From the NCBI GenBank assembly GCA_017937065.1, contig JAGBEI010000001.1, positions 1 to 34,572 on the forward strand: a DNA stretch of 34,572 nt, read 5' to 3'. Position 1 is the first letter of the stretch, and every line of letters begins with the position of its first letter. A model generated the notes under the pieces. It worked only from the letters and a program-made list of their open reading frames with translations, ran no database searches and had not been told where the DNA came from. Source of the stretch: Clostridia bacterium. Its GTDB lineage: Bacteria; Bacillota; Clostridia; Oscillospirales; QAKW01. Positions 1-8,134 of the stretch are shown one piece after another. The position numbers were made by a program, and so were the translations under genes.

Positions 1-1
1 A

Positions 2-2602
2 GATTTGTTTTTTAAGCAGGTCGATGCACACAAAAATGATTATGAGACAAAAACAGACCTTCCGGTTGCCGGTATTCATTCAGACGATACAAACGACATT
101 CCTTTTGGCAGGAACATGGCGGAAATAAATAATCCCGACATGACAAAAATGACGGACATAACAAACAGACCGGATATTGCGGATATAACAGATATAGCAG
201 GAACAACAGAAATAACAGAGCTTTCGGCATCAGCCAAGGAACCGTTACAAACCGAAGAAACCGAAAAAGAATTGAAAGAAAGAAAAAAGAAGGAAAAGAA
301 AAAAAGTCCGCTTCGCCGCGGAGCATGGGCAGTTTGTCTTACGATGATACTGACAGGTGTTTTCACCTTGTCCGTCTTTTTATGGTACGTATTTATCTAT
401 GTTGACGGTGAATTTGACCTGTCTTATCTTGACAATTCGCTTAATTACACGACTGTTCTTTACGGCAAGCAGGACGGTAAGGATGTTGAAATTGAGCAGC
501 TCCACGGGACTGAAAACCGAATCTGGGCGAATATAGATGAAATTCCCAAAAATATGCAGCACGCGGTTATTGCGATTGAAGACGAGCGGTTTTACAAGCA
601 CAACGGTGTTGACCTGAAACGTACCGCACACGCCGTACTCAACTTCTTTAACCCCGGCAGCACAAGCTCTTTCGGCGGTTCTACAATCACTCAGCAGCTT
701 GTAAAAAACCTGACGGATGACGACGATCATACCATAACTCGGAAAATACAGGAAATGCGCCGCGCCTGGTATCTTGAAAGCCAATATAAAAAGGATCAGA
801 TACTTGAAGTTTATCTGAATACAATCTATCTTTCACAGGGCTGCTACGGTGTACAGACCGCATCAAACAAATATTTCGGCAAAGATGTCAAGGACTTAAC
901 TCTTGCGGAATGCGCATGCCTTGCTTCAATCACTAAATCACCCTCCGCATATGACCCGATAACAAATATGGAAAAAAATAAGGAGCGGGCTGCAAACGTA
1001 TTAAACAAGATGGTTGAGCTGGGCTTTATCTCAGAAGAGGAGGCTGAAGCCGCAAAGAACGAGCAGATAACAATATCCGACGGCAGCAATACAGGCACAA
1101 ATTCCGCGTCAATCAAGAGCTATTATGTTGACGCAGTTACCGAATCGGTAATAAATGACCTTATCAACATTAAAGGATACAGCGAAGTATACGCCGAAAC
1201 CCTTGTTTACTCCGGCGGACTTCAGATTTTCACACCGTACGACTCAGATGTTCAGAAATGTGTTGACAGCGTATACAGCGACCCTGACAATTTTCCAAAA
1301 ATATCAGCAAAAGACAAGGACGGGAACACTGTTACCCCGCAAAGTGCAATGGCGGTTATAGACAACAGCACAGGCGGCGTTGTCGCGATTGCAGGCGGAA
1401 TCGGTGAAAAAACAACCGCACGCGGACAAAATCGTGCGACAATGACCTACCGTCAGCCGGGTTCCAGCATAAAGCCGCTGTCCACATATGCGCCGGGAAT
1501 CGAATTCGGCGTATCGGTGGACGGAAATAACGCGCTGTCCCCGTCATCTATGATACTTGACTGGTACATAGACGAAGCGAAACAATATCCTAAGAACCAG
1601 TCAAGATACGAATCAAACAAAAAGGTAACTCTTCAGGCAGGCGTTGCACAGTCCCTAAACACTGTTGCCGCACGTGTAAACGTGGCGGTAGGCTTTAAGC
1701 GTTCAATCAATTTTATGATTGATAACCTTGGTTTTACATCTCTTATCACGTCCGACATGAACCGTTCCCACAATGACGAAAATGTAGCGGCGCTCGGTCT
1801 TGGCGGTCTTACAAAGGGCGTCAATGTCGTGGAAATGGCGGCAGCCTATGCCTCCTTCCCTAACGACGGAACTTATACAAAACCATATTTCTATACAAAG
1901 GTAGTAGATCAGAACGGCAGAGTTCTGCTCGAAAACAAGGTAGAATCACACACTGCGATGACCGCAGAAACAGCCAGGGTCATAAACTCGCTTCTGAGCT
2001 ATGCGGCGACAAGCGGCACCGGAACGCCCGCAAACTTCGGTACGACAGAGGTTGCAGGTAAAACAGGAACAACCTCAGACGATTACGACCGCTGGTTTGC
2101 AGGATATACCGCCTATTACACAGGTGTTGTATGGTATGGCTACGATTACAATAAAACCGTTTATTACAGCGGTGCGAACCCCGCAGCAACTACATGGAAA
2201 AAAGTAATGTCAAAAATACACAACGGACTTGCATATAAAGCGCTGACCAAACCAACGACGCTTGTCAGTGCGGAATACTGCTTTGATACCGGTATGCTGC
2301 TTACAGAAAACTGCCCCAACAAGGCAACCGGTAGCTTTTTGCCGGACGGAGTACCGACAGAGCCGTGTACTCTGCACACAGCACCGGTAGAGGAAGTCCC
2401 GTCAGAGACACCTGAAGATCAAACAACACCGGGAACAGATACGGAAAATCCGCCGGCTGATACAAACAATCCCGACACCGAACAGCCGGACAGCGGAAAC
2501 GAAACCGTAAATCCCGACAACAGTGGAAATACAGACACCGAGCAAGATACTTCGCAGCTTCCTGAAAAAGAACCGGATAAAAACGCTGCCAATCCATGGT
2601 AA
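2..2602 (+). CDS. Class A penicillin-binding protein (PBP1A-type), 5' end cut by window
   Basis: This is a bifunctional peptidoglycan glycosyltransferase/transpeptidase that polymerises and crosslinks lipid II on the outer face of the membrane. The frame is open to the left edge; the first usable start inside the window is a TTG at 5 with no visible ribosome site, so the true start is probably upstream. Numbering from that TTG: a charged cytoplasmic tail (1-105, with a Lys/Glu-rich stretch at about 84-100), one membrane segment (about 107-132), and a GT51 domain with EDERFYKHNGVD, catalytic Glu192, and GGSTITQQLVKN. The transpeptidase has the SxxK serine at 487 (SSIK), SLN at 550-552 and KTGT at 686-689. 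All catalytic motifs are intact. The last 80 or so residues are a Pro/Thr/Asp/Asn-rich, low-complexity extracellular tail, common in this family. A hairpin follows the stop. Confidence 0.95.
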   Translation, partial: DLFFKQVDAHKNDYETKTDLPVAGIHSDDTNDIPFGRNMAEINNPDMTKMTDITNRPDIADITDIAGTTEITELSASAKEPLQTEETEKELKERKKKEKKKSPLRRGAWAVCLTMILTGVFTLSVFLWYVFIYVDGEFDLSYLDNSLNYTTVLYGKQDGKDVEIEQLHGTENRIWANIDEIPKNMQHAVIAIEDERFYKHNGVDLKRTAHAVLNFFNPGSTSSFGGSTITQQLVKNLTDDDDHTITRKIQEMRRAWYLESQYKKDQILEVYLNTIYLSQGCYGVQTASNKYFGKDVKDLTLAECACLASITKSPSAYDPITNMEKNKERAANVLNKMVELGFISEEEAEAAKNEQITISDGSNTGTNSASIKSYYVDAVTESVINDLINIKGYSEVYAETLVYSGGLQIFTPYDSDVQKCVDSVYSDPDNFPKISAKDKDGNTVTPQSAMAVIDNSTGGVVAIAGGIGEKTTARGQNRATMTYRQPGSSIKPLSTYAPGIEFGVSVDGNNALSPSSMILDWYIDEAKQYPKNQSRYESNKKVTLQAGVAQSLNTVAARVNVAVGFKRSINFMIDNLGFTSLITSDMNRSHNDENVAALGLGGLTKGVNVVEMAAAYASFPNDGTYTKPYFYTKVVDQNGRVLLENKVESHTAMTAETARVINSLLSYAATSGTGTPANFGTTEVAGKTGTTSDDYDRWFAGYTAYYTGVVWYGYDYNKTVYYSGANPAATTWKKVMSKIHNGLAYKALTKPTTLVSAEYCFDTGMLLTENCPNKATGSFLPDGVPTEPCTLHTAPVEEVPSETPEDQTTPGTDTENPPADTNNPDTEQPDSGNETVNPDNSGNTDTEQDTSQLPEKEPDKNAANPW

Positions 2603-2642
2603 ATGCTTTGCGTCATTCTGTAAAAATTAATTATTATTTTCT

Positions 2643-2680
2643 AAGAGCCGTGTAATCACAAGCGGCTCTTTGATTTTCAG
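2643..2680 (+). terminator. Rho-independent terminator after the PBP gene
   Basis: Perfect 8-bp inverted repeat AAGAGCCG (2643-2650) and CGGCTCTT (2663-2670) with a 12-nt loop, followed by a T-rich run. It separates the PBP gene from the downstream LTA-synthase-like gene. Confidence 0.75.
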
Positions 2681-2694
2681 CAAAGGAGGGAAAG

Positions 2695-4548
2695 ATGAAA
2701 AAGCTACCCGTTAAAAAACTCAATTTTCTTCAAAGCGCTATTTTCATAGCTGTCATATGTATATTAACGGAAATGCTGTCTGTTTATATACAGCCGGGGC
2801 TTTTCCGAAACTCACTGTATGACATTATTACACGACCTCTGCTTATTCCGCTAAATCTGTTTCCGGTCGCGGTATTTACAGTTTTAGGCTATTTTATAAC
2901 AAAAAATGTTTTTTGGGGCGCCGCGCCGGCAGCGCTTGTTTTTCCGCTGCTATCATACGTCAATCTGCTGAAAATCGAAGGGCGCGAGGATGCGTTTGTG
3001 CCTGCCGATATAGGTCTAATACGTGAAGCATTGCAGTCAGCTTCAGGTTATTCTCTTAATCTGCATCTTTGGCTTATTGCAGTTATTGTACTGTACACGT
3101 CAGCACTTATTCTGCTCGGTTTTATTTTTAAATCTCCCGATATACGTATAATTACGCGTGCCTGCACAAGCGCTGCGACAATCATTGTATTTTTACTGTC
3201 ACTTAAATTTATATATGCAGATAAAAAGCTGTTTGAGAGCTTTCCTGTCGAAGAAATGTATAATATACCGTTTGTTTTCAATACGCTCGGCTTTAACTAC
3301 TGCTTTCTTCACAATCTTAATCTCTACCCTGTCGATAAACCAGAAGGCTTTGACAAAAAAGAAGTCGAGGAGTGGATAAGCCAATATCTCGGCGAAAAAA
3401 CAGACAGCGACGCGCGCCCTAACATTGTGATGGTGATGGGTGAGGCGTTCAGTGACATCACAAATAATGAAGTTTTCAGTTATGATAGCGAAGAAGAAAA
3501 CCCGATTTACCGTTTCAATCAGCTGAAAGAAAGCGACCGCGCGATTTCAGGTCACATCGTTGTATCAAATTTCGGTGCGGGTACTGCGAACACCGAGTTT
3601 GACATACTGACCGGTACGCCGACAAACATGATAAGCGACGCTACAACATCTTCCTTTCGCGTCGTTCACAGCAAAACCCCGTCGCTTGCCAATCTTTTTG
3701 ATAATCTGGGCTATAACAGTTACTTTATGCACCCCGGCAGCAGCTGGTTTTACAACAGAAGCAGCGTTTACAGCTATTTCGGCATTAACGATCAGGTCTT
3801 TGAGGACAGCTTTGACCTTGAAAATGATAAAAAAGGCAACCTGATTTCAGATGAAGCATTTTTACGACAGCTGAAGCAGGACATTGAAAAGCGCAGCGGA
3901 ACACCGCAGTTTATGTACACGGTATCTCTGCAAAACCATCTGACATATAACTACGCTAAATACGGCTATGAGCCTCCCGTGCCAAAGCTTAAAACGGAAA
4001 TTTCGGACAGGGCGCGCGAGTATCTGTCGGTTTATTGCGAGGGCGTACGTGATACATCGGATATGATTTTTGATCTCGCTCAGTATCTCGATACTCTTTC
4101 GGAGCCTACCCTGCTTGTATTTTTCGGCGACCATCTTCCCAATCTGGGGGAGGATTTTCTGACTTACCGTGAGCTTGGACTGGATATAGGCAATACCGAT
4201 ACCGCATCCTCCCGTCTGGCGACTTATACGACTCCGTTTATAATATATGCCAATAACGCGTACTGCGCGCAAAAGGATTTTGCCGCTGACGCCGAAAGCT
4301 GCGGACTTGACGGAGCAACAATAAGCGACATTTATCTCGGAGCGGCAGTGTGTGAGCTTGCAGGCTTTACAGGATACGACCCGTATGTCGATTTTCTGAA
4401 TACGGCAAGACAAACTCTGCCGGTTCTTTGTCTTAAGGACGATGTTTTTATGCTTGAAGACGGAACACTCGTATCAGACATCAGCGGAGAGCAAAGCGAC
4501 ATACTCCGAAAAATCGACTGGTGGCAGTATTACAGACTTAAATATTAA
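2695..4548 (+). CDS. LTA synthase family phosphoglycerol transferase / sulfatase-fold membrane enzyme
   Basis: 617-aa member of the alkaline-phosphatase superfamily (LtaS/MdoB group), which transfers glycerol-phosphate from phosphatidylglycerol to an envelope acceptor. Five hydrophobic segments fill the first 175 or so residues, followed by an extracellular catalytic domain. Visible motifs: MGEAF with metal-ligand Glu250; GTANTEF with Thr297 at the position of the LtaS nucleophile; HPGSSWFYNR (His346, Trp351, Arg355); and FFGDHLPNLG with Asp479-His480 as metal ligands. These match the known LtaS active-site order. The start is set by AAAGGAGGG just upstream of ATG 2695. The length fits LtaS. 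The product could be lipoteichoic acid or another glycerol-phosphate decoration; the sequence does not decide which. It follows a PBP gene, so this is an envelope-synthesis neighbourhood, but a terminator lies between them. Confidence 0.88.
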   Translation: MKKLPVKKLNFLQSAIFIAVICILTEMLSVYIQPGLFRNSLYDIITRPLLIPLNLFPVAVFTVLGYFITKNVFWGAAPAALVFPLLSYVNLLKIEGREDAFVPADIGLIREALQSASGYSLNLHLWLIAVIVLYTSALILLGFIFKSPDIRIITRACTSAATIIVFLLSLKFIYADKKLFESFPVEEMYNIPFVFNTLGFNYCFLHNLNLYPVDKPEGFDKKEVEEWISQYLGEKTDSDARPNIVMVMGEAFSDITNNEVFSYDSEEENPIYRFNQLKESDRAISGHIVVSNFGAGTANTEFDILTGTPTNMISDATTSSFRVVHSKTPSLANLFDNLGYNSYFMHPGSSWFYNRSSVYSYFGINDQVFEDSFDLENDKKGNLISDEAFLRQLKQDIEKRSGTPQFMYTVSLQNHLTYNYAKYGYEPPVPKLKTEISDRAREYLSVYCEGVRDTSDMIFDLAQYLDTLSEPTLLVFFGDHLPNLGEDFLTYRELGLDIGNTDTASSRLATYTTPFIIYANNAYCAQKDFAADAESCGLDGATISDIYLGAAVCELAGFTGYDPYVDFLNTARQTLPVLCLKDDVFMLEDGTLVSDISGEQSDILRKIDWWQYYRLKY

Positions 4549-4557
4549 ATTTTTAAC

Positions 4558-4592
4558 AGGCGTTGTGACTAATTTGCAACGCCTATTATTGT
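4558..4592 (+). terminator. Probable terminator after the LTA-synthase-like gene
   Basis: Perfect 8-bp inverted repeat AGGCGTTG (4558-4565) and CAACGCCT (4577-4584) with an 11-nt loop. The following sequence is AT-rich but has no clean T run, so termination may be partial. It lies 10 nt after the upstream stop codon. Confidence 0.5.
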
Positions 4593-4640
4593 GCAATTTT
4601 ACTAAAATTTATCTATTTTGGCAAAATTTAGTAAAATATA

Positions 4641-4669
4641 TTGACTTTTTCCATATTTTTACATATACT
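4641..4669 (+). promoter_or_regulatory. Sigma-A promoter of the metalloprotease operon
   Basis: TTGACT (4641-4646), 17-bp spacer, TATACT (4664-4669). One mismatch to consensus in each box and ideal spacing. The start codon of the protease is about 90 nt downstream of the predicted transcription start. Confidence 0.75.
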
Positions 4670-4765
4670 GTAAATACAGCTGGTAGGAATAACTTTCATA
4701 TGAAACAAATCTGTATTTCGCGAAATACTTCAAGGTATTTTTAAAAATACAATGAGGTAAAAATT

Positions 4766-5740
4766 ATGGAAAATAAAAGAGGAAGACGTTTTTTATCGGC
4801 AGTTCTCTCTTTCTTGCTAATTTTAACCGCAATTCCTGTACTGCCTACACTCCCTAAAGCTTTTGCTCAGCCATCAGAAGCGGCTGCGACAGAGCCTGCA
4901 AACGGACAAATTATACCGTACTACGAAGTATGGCTTCGCTGGAACGACGTAAGCGACGAGGATCACTACATTATCAGTGTAAGAGATATTACAAACGGAG
5001 ATAACAGCGATCCCAATAAGCTTCTGTACTCCAACGTATGGGTAAACAAAAACAGCACTTACTTTATCATACCGTTAAGTAAGTTGAACCGAGGCGGTGT
5101 ATATCGCTGGTCTCTTTGCAGTGTTGCCGCAGACGGTTCAAAAAACTATACTCCGCCGAGAACGTTCAAGATAGAACCTATAAATGCTTCTTATGGTATC
5201 GATGCTCATATTTGGAAAACTGGTTATGCCAGTGCAAACCATATAGACTACTTTATTCATGCACCAAACTCTGGAAAAGACTCAATATTAGAGCAAGGCG
5301 TTAATGCATGGAACGGTATATCTTCGCAGGTTTATCTACATAGGGACTATAGCGATGTTACAAAGAAATTGGGAATATATGAAAATAGATATCCTCAAGA
5401 TCCAGAAGATTTAGGGATAACATATCCTGGTGGTATAACCTACGAAAACTACAACGGAGACCCATACACAAATAATACAGTATATTACTCAGAAATACAC
5501 ATTTATTATGAGAATGTAACAAGCGATTTTTGGCTTAAAGCTACTATGATGCACGAGGTAGGTCATGCATTATCATTAGGGCATACAAATAATGTTACCC
5601 CTGATTCATTAAAAAGTTATAGAGTAGATTATACAATATATAATGATCCCGTAGAACTGATCATGAATACCGGATTTCAAAAAAGTATTAATATTACCAC
5701 AACAGATCGTGATCATTTAAGAATAAAGTGGGGTGCTTAA
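4766..5740 (+). CDS. Secreted zinc metalloprotease, metzincin type, with FN3-like domain
   Basis: 324-aa exported protein. A Sec signal peptide (basic residues 4-8, hydrophobic core, cleavage likely after AFA at 32-34) is followed by an FN3-like beta-sandwich (about 41-137, ending in YRW and RTFKI). The catalytic region starts around 145. It carries HEVGHALSLGH at 263-273, the HExxHxxGxxH zinc site, and a Met-turn candidate LIMNTG with Met300. This order is that of matrixin-like metzincins. No propeptide cysteine switch is visible. A near-consensus promoter precedes it, and a lipoprotein gene starts one base after its stop, so the two are cotranscribed and probably translationally coupled. 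By eye the catalytic half is clearly more AT-rich than the FN3 half, which hints at domain-level acquisition. The substrate is unknown. Confidence 0.85.
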   Translation: MENKRGRRFLSAVLSFLLILTAIPVLPTLPKAFAQPSEAAATEPANGQIIPYYEVWLRWNDVSDEDHYIISVRDITNGDNSDPNKLLYSNVWVNKNSTYFIIPLSKLNRGGVYRWSLCSVAADGSKNYTPPRTFKIEPINASYGIDAHIWKTGYASANHIDYFIHAPNSGKDSILEQGVNAWNGISSQVYLHRDYSDVTKKLGIYENRYPQDPEDLGITYPGGITYENYNGDPYTNNTVYYSEIHIYYENVTSDFWLKATMMHEVGHALSLGHTNNVTPDSLKSYRVDYTIYNDPVELIMNTGFQKSINITTTDRDHLRIKWGA

Positions 5741-5741
5741 C

Positions 5742-6437
5742 ATGAAAAACAATAAATTGTTTTTTTGCTTAATAATTATATCTGTTCTGTTATTTACAAG
5801 CTCATGTTCAAAGTCACAACAAGCAGACCAAAGAAACTCCGATACCGATGAGCTATACAATTATGAAGTAACCGAAGAACCGTTTGAAAGTATGCAAATT
5901 TTAAAGTCCTATGCGGACTATAAAACGTATAATACCGAAGCGGAATTCTTTGAAACATCTGATATAGTATTCATTGGTATGCCTATCGAAACTTTTACTG
6001 ATGGAGAAGAACATTATTATAATCTTGACGGAATCGAAATATCCAAAAATAGTAGTGAAAAGATAGGCTCATATTGTACAGTAAGAAATATAAAAGTCTT
6101 AAAGGTACTTAAAGGAGAATGGTCTGAAGAAACAATAAAAATTGCAGAAAAAGCTGTATGTAAAACCTATGAAGACGGTACTGAAAGAATAATAGGATTA
6201 CCTGATAACTCTATTATTACTAAAAAAAATTCAAAATATATCTATTATGCAAACAAAGCGGCACAAGATAATATGGATTTTTATATTGCGCGTCCGGATC
6301 AGGGAGTTATAAATATTGACGGTCTTGATACAAACAGCTTCAGTAAAGTTTCAACTCAACGTCTAAGCGAAGTCAAGTCGCGTTTTGCCTCTGATTTTGC
6401 AAAATATGACCGTACAGACGAGCTTGCCGCAAAATAA
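5742..6437 (+). CDS. Lipoprotein of unknown function, paralog copy 1
   Basis: 231-aa putative lipoprotein, the first of three tandem paralogs of identical length. A signal peptide ends in LFTSSC with acceptor Cys22. A GTG at 5733 in the same frame overlaps the protease gene, but ATG 5742 is chosen because both paralogs begin MKN(K/N)K at the matching position. The mature part has a disordered linker (about 23-45) and then a conserved core: SDIVFIGMPIETFTDG, then RNIKVLKVLKG, IKIAE, KYIYYANK, and a final DQGVINIDGLD. This strand-rich order resembles OB-fold NTR/TIMP-like domains, but that is pattern matching only. Its 5' third is almost identical to copy 2 and its 3' end to copy 3. It is cotranscribed with the metalloprotease, which suggests a linked role such as inhibitor, immunity protein or substrate. 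Confidence 0.8.
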   Translation: MKNNKLFFCLIIISVLLFTSSCSKSQQADQRNSDTDELYNYEVTEEPFESMQILKSYADYKTYNTEAEFFETSDIVFIGMPIETFTDGEEHYYNLDGIEISKNSSEKIGSYCTVRNIKVLKVLKGEWSEETIKIAEKAVCKTYEDGTERIIGLPDNSIITKKNSKYIYYANKAAQDNMDFYIARPDQGVINIDGLDTNSFSKVSTQRLSEVKSRFASDFAKYDRTDELAAK

Positions 6438-6444
6438 TCTTTAG

Positions 6445-6484
6445 GTCTTCTGCCGCAATAGCGGCAGAAGACTTTTATTTTTTA
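6445..6484 (+). terminator. Strong terminator after lipoprotein copy 1
   Basis: Perfect 12-bp stem GTCTTCTGCCGC (6445-6456) and GCGGCAGAAGAC (6461-6472) with loop AATA, followed by a T-rich tract. It ends the protease plus lipoprotein-1 transcript, so copies 2 and 3 would need readthrough or their own promoters. Confidence 0.9.
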
Positions 6485-6500
6485 TAATTTTTCTTCAAAA

Positions 6501-6553
6501 GTGCAACTTTTTTGCTTTCTGATGTGTAATATAGTCAGAACAATATAAGGAGG
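6501..6553 (+). promoter_or_regulatory. Candidate promoter and ribosome site for lipoprotein copy 2
   Basis: After the terminator comes an AT-rich segment with a possible -10 (TAATAT at 6527-6532) but no good -35 at 17 bp, then AAGGAGG (6547-6553) ahead of ATG 6562. The same arrangement recurs 820 bp later for copy 3. The ribosome site is clear; the promoter is weak or activator-dependent, if real. Confidence 0.35.
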
Positions 6554-6561
6554 CATTACAA

Positions 6562-7257
6562 ATGAAAAACAAAAAATCAGCTTTCTGCTTAGTCATTATA
6601 TCTGTCCTGATACTTACAAGCTCATGCTCAAAGTCACAACAGGCAGACCAAAGAAACTCCGATACCGATGAGCTATACAATTATGAAGTAACCGAAGAGC
6701 CTTTCGAAAATATGGAAATAGTAAATTCATATGCAGATTATATAACCTATGATAGTGAAGCAGAGCTTTATGAAGCCTCCGAAATGGTTTTTATTGGTAT
6801 GCCTACAGAAACTTTTACTGACGGAGAAGAGCTTCTGTATAATTTTAACGCTGAAATAATTCCGGATAATAGTGATGATAAGATTGCTTACTGCTTTACC
6901 GTGCGTAACGTAAAGGTTTTAAAGATGCTAAAGGGCGACGATTCCATCAAAGAAATAAAAGTCGCGGAAGAGGCGATGAAACAAACAGATTTGAACGGTA
7001 CCGTCAGAATCATCGGTTTGCCCGATAACACCTGCATAACGAAGAAAAATGTCAAATATATCTACTATGTCAAAAAAGCAGCTCAGCCCAGTATGGATTT
7101 TTACTTAACACGAATGGATCAGGGAATTGTAAATATTGACGGACTCGATGCCAACAGTCGGTCAGTAGTTTCAGAGCAGCGTTTAAATGAGGTTAAAACA
7201 AGGTTTTCAACTGATTTTGCAAAATACGACCGTTCCGATGAGCTTACCGCAAAATAA
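6562..7257 (+). CDS. Lipoprotein of unknown function, paralog copy 2
   Basis: 231-aa lipoprotein, the middle copy. Signal peptide with LILTSSC, acceptor Cys22; AAGGAGG sits 8 nt ahead of ATG 6562. The first 80 or so bases match copy 3 with one visible change, while the following linker (residues about 27-46) is nearly identical to copy 1. The core then diverges, keeping EMVFIGMPTETFTDG, RNVKVLKMLKG, IKVAEEA, IGLPDN, KYIYYVKKA and DQGIVNIDGLD. The conserved IGMPxETFTDG and DQG(V/I)xNIDGLD segments are likely structural or functional surfaces shared by all copies. It carries its own terminator and Shine-Dalgarno, so it can be expressed apart from the protease. No family was recognised with confidence. 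Confidence 0.82.
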   Translation: MKNKKSAFCLVIISVLILTSSCSKSQQADQRNSDTDELYNYEVTEEPFENMEIVNSYADYITYDSEAELYEASEMVFIGMPTETFTDGEELLYNFNAEIIPDNSDDKIAYCFTVRNVKVLKMLKGDDSIKEIKVAEEAMKQTDLNGTVRIIGLPDNTCITKKNVKYIYYVKKAAQPSMDFYLTRMDQGIVNIDGLDANSRSVVSEQRLNEVKTRFSTDFAKYDRSDELTAK

Positions 7258-7264
7258 TTTTTAG

Positions 7265-7304
7265 GTCTTCTGCCGCAATAGCGGCAGAAGATTTTTATTT
7301 TTTA
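7265..7304 (+). terminator. Terminator after lipoprotein copy 2
   Basis: Same hairpin as after copy 1: GTCTTCTGCCGC (7265-7276), loop AATA, GCGGCAGAAGAT (7281-7292, closing G-T pair), then a longer T-rich tract. Confidence 0.88.
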
Positions 7305-7381
7305 AAATTTTTCTTCAAAAGTGCAACTTTTTTGGTTGCTGATGTGTAATATAGTCAGAACAATATAAGGAGGTATTAAAA

Positions 7382-8077
7382 ATGAAAAACAAAAAATCAG
7401 TTTTCTGCTTAGTCATTATATCTGTCCTGATACTTACAAGCTCATGCTCAAAGTCACAACAGCCAAAACAAGAAAGCGATGATGCCAATGGACTTTATAA
7501 TTATGAAGTCACTTCCGAACCATTTGAATCAATGCCTATTGTGAACAGTTCAGCAAATTATCCGACATATGATACCGAAAAAGAATTATTCGATAATTCT
7601 GAAATTGTTCTCATTGGTATGCCTATTGAAACTTTTACTGATGGAGATCAACATTTCTATGATATTGATGCAAATGAAGTTGATAAGAACTCTAATGTGC
7701 GGATATTTCATAAAATCACTACTCGAAACATAAAAATCGTCAAAGTACTTAAAGGTGATATTAAAAGCGATTCAGTAGAAATCGCTGAAAATGCTATTGT
7801 AGAGACTGATCAAGTCGGGAACAACTATATATACGGATTACCTGATAGTAACTTTATTTCTAAAAAAAATGTAAAGTATATTTATTACCTGAACAAAGGA
7901 AATGGTGATGGATCAAAATTCTATTTTCCACGTTCTGATCAGGGAGTTATAAATATTGACGGTCTTGATACAAACAGCCTCAGTAAAGTATCAACCCAAC
8001 GCTTAGATGAGGTCAAGTCGCGTTTTGCCGCCGAATTTGCAGAATACGACCGTTCGGACGAGCTTACCGCAAAATGA
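7382..8077 (+). CDS. Lipoprotein of unknown function, paralog copy 3
   Basis: 231-aa lipoprotein, the last copy and the most divergent in its linker and core. The signal peptide (LILTSSC, Cys22) is almost identical to copy 2, while the C-terminal fifth (DQGVINIDGLDTNS, STQRLDEVKSRFA) matches copy 1; a 42-bp run at 7937-7978 is identical to 6297-6338 in copy 1. The core keeps SEIVLIGMPIETFTDG, RNIKIVKVLKGD, VEIAENA, YGLPDS and KYIYYLNKG. AAGGAGG precedes ATG 7382. No hairpin follows the stop; the next promoter begins only 12 nt later. Its function is unknown, and the same inhibitor/immunity hypothesis applies as for copy 1. Confidence 0.82.
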   Translation: MKNKKSVFCLVIISVLILTSSCSKSQQPKQESDDANGLYNYEVTSEPFESMPIVNSSANYPTYDTEKELFDNSEIVLIGMPIETFTDGDQHFYDIDANEVDKNSNVRIFHKITTRNIKIVKVLKGDIKSDSVEIAENAIVETDQVGNNYIYGLPDSNFISKKNVKYIYYLNKGNGDGSKFYFPRSDQGVINIDGLDTNSLSKVSTQRLDEVKSRFAAEFAEYDRSDELTAK

Positions 8078-8088
8078 AATAATATATA

Positions 8089-8117
8089 TTGACATCCTCT
8101 GAATTTAATCATATAAT
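8089..8117 (+). promoter_or_regulatory. Consensus sigma-A promoter of the MocR-like gene
   Basis: TTGACA (8089-8094), 17-bp spacer, TATAAT (8112-8117): both boxes perfect with ideal spacing. Such a strong promoter ahead of a regulator implies tight repression, see the adjacent inverted repeat. Confidence 0.85.
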
Positions 8118-8134
8118 TTTGGTATTACAAAATT
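8115..8134 (+). promoter_or_regulatory. Candidate operator over the MocR promoter start site
   Basis: Inverted repeat AATTTTG (8115-8121) and CAAAATT (8128-8134) with a 6-bp centre. It overlaps the end of the -10 and the expected transcription start, where a repressor would block initiation. Autoregulation by the downstream GntR-type domain is inference. Confidence 0.45.

Larger units (their letters stand above)
5742..8077 (+). repeat. 820-bp tandem triplication of a lipoprotein gene plus spacer
   Basis: The three lipoprotein start codons lie at 5742, 6562 and 7382, exactly 820 bp apart. Each gene is 696 bp and each of the two spacers 124 bp. The spacers (6438-6561 and 7258-7381) differ at only a handful of positions and carry the same hairpin, the same AT-rich stretch and the same AAGGAGG. 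The third copy has no matching downstream spacer; homology stops at its stop codon. Upstream of copy 1 the spacer is absent and the protease gene abuts instead. Confidence 0.92.

Noticed and set aside
4442..4744. 100-codon plus-strand reading frame running out of the LTA-synthase-like gene into the intergenic region
   Set aside because: It overlaps a well-supported gene in another frame, has no ribosome site, and runs through the hairpin and the strong TTGACT/TATACT promoter.
5733..5741. GTG start at 5733 for lipoprotein copy 1
   Set aside because: ATG 5742 aligns exactly with the starts of copies 2 and 3 and keeps the 820-bp period; the extra three residues have no counterpart.
6438..7381. 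Possible CRISPR-like or phage-type repeat because of the regularly spaced hairpins
   Set aside because: The repeats are terminators within duplicated gene units 820 bp apart, not short spacer arrays, and no cas or phage genes are near.
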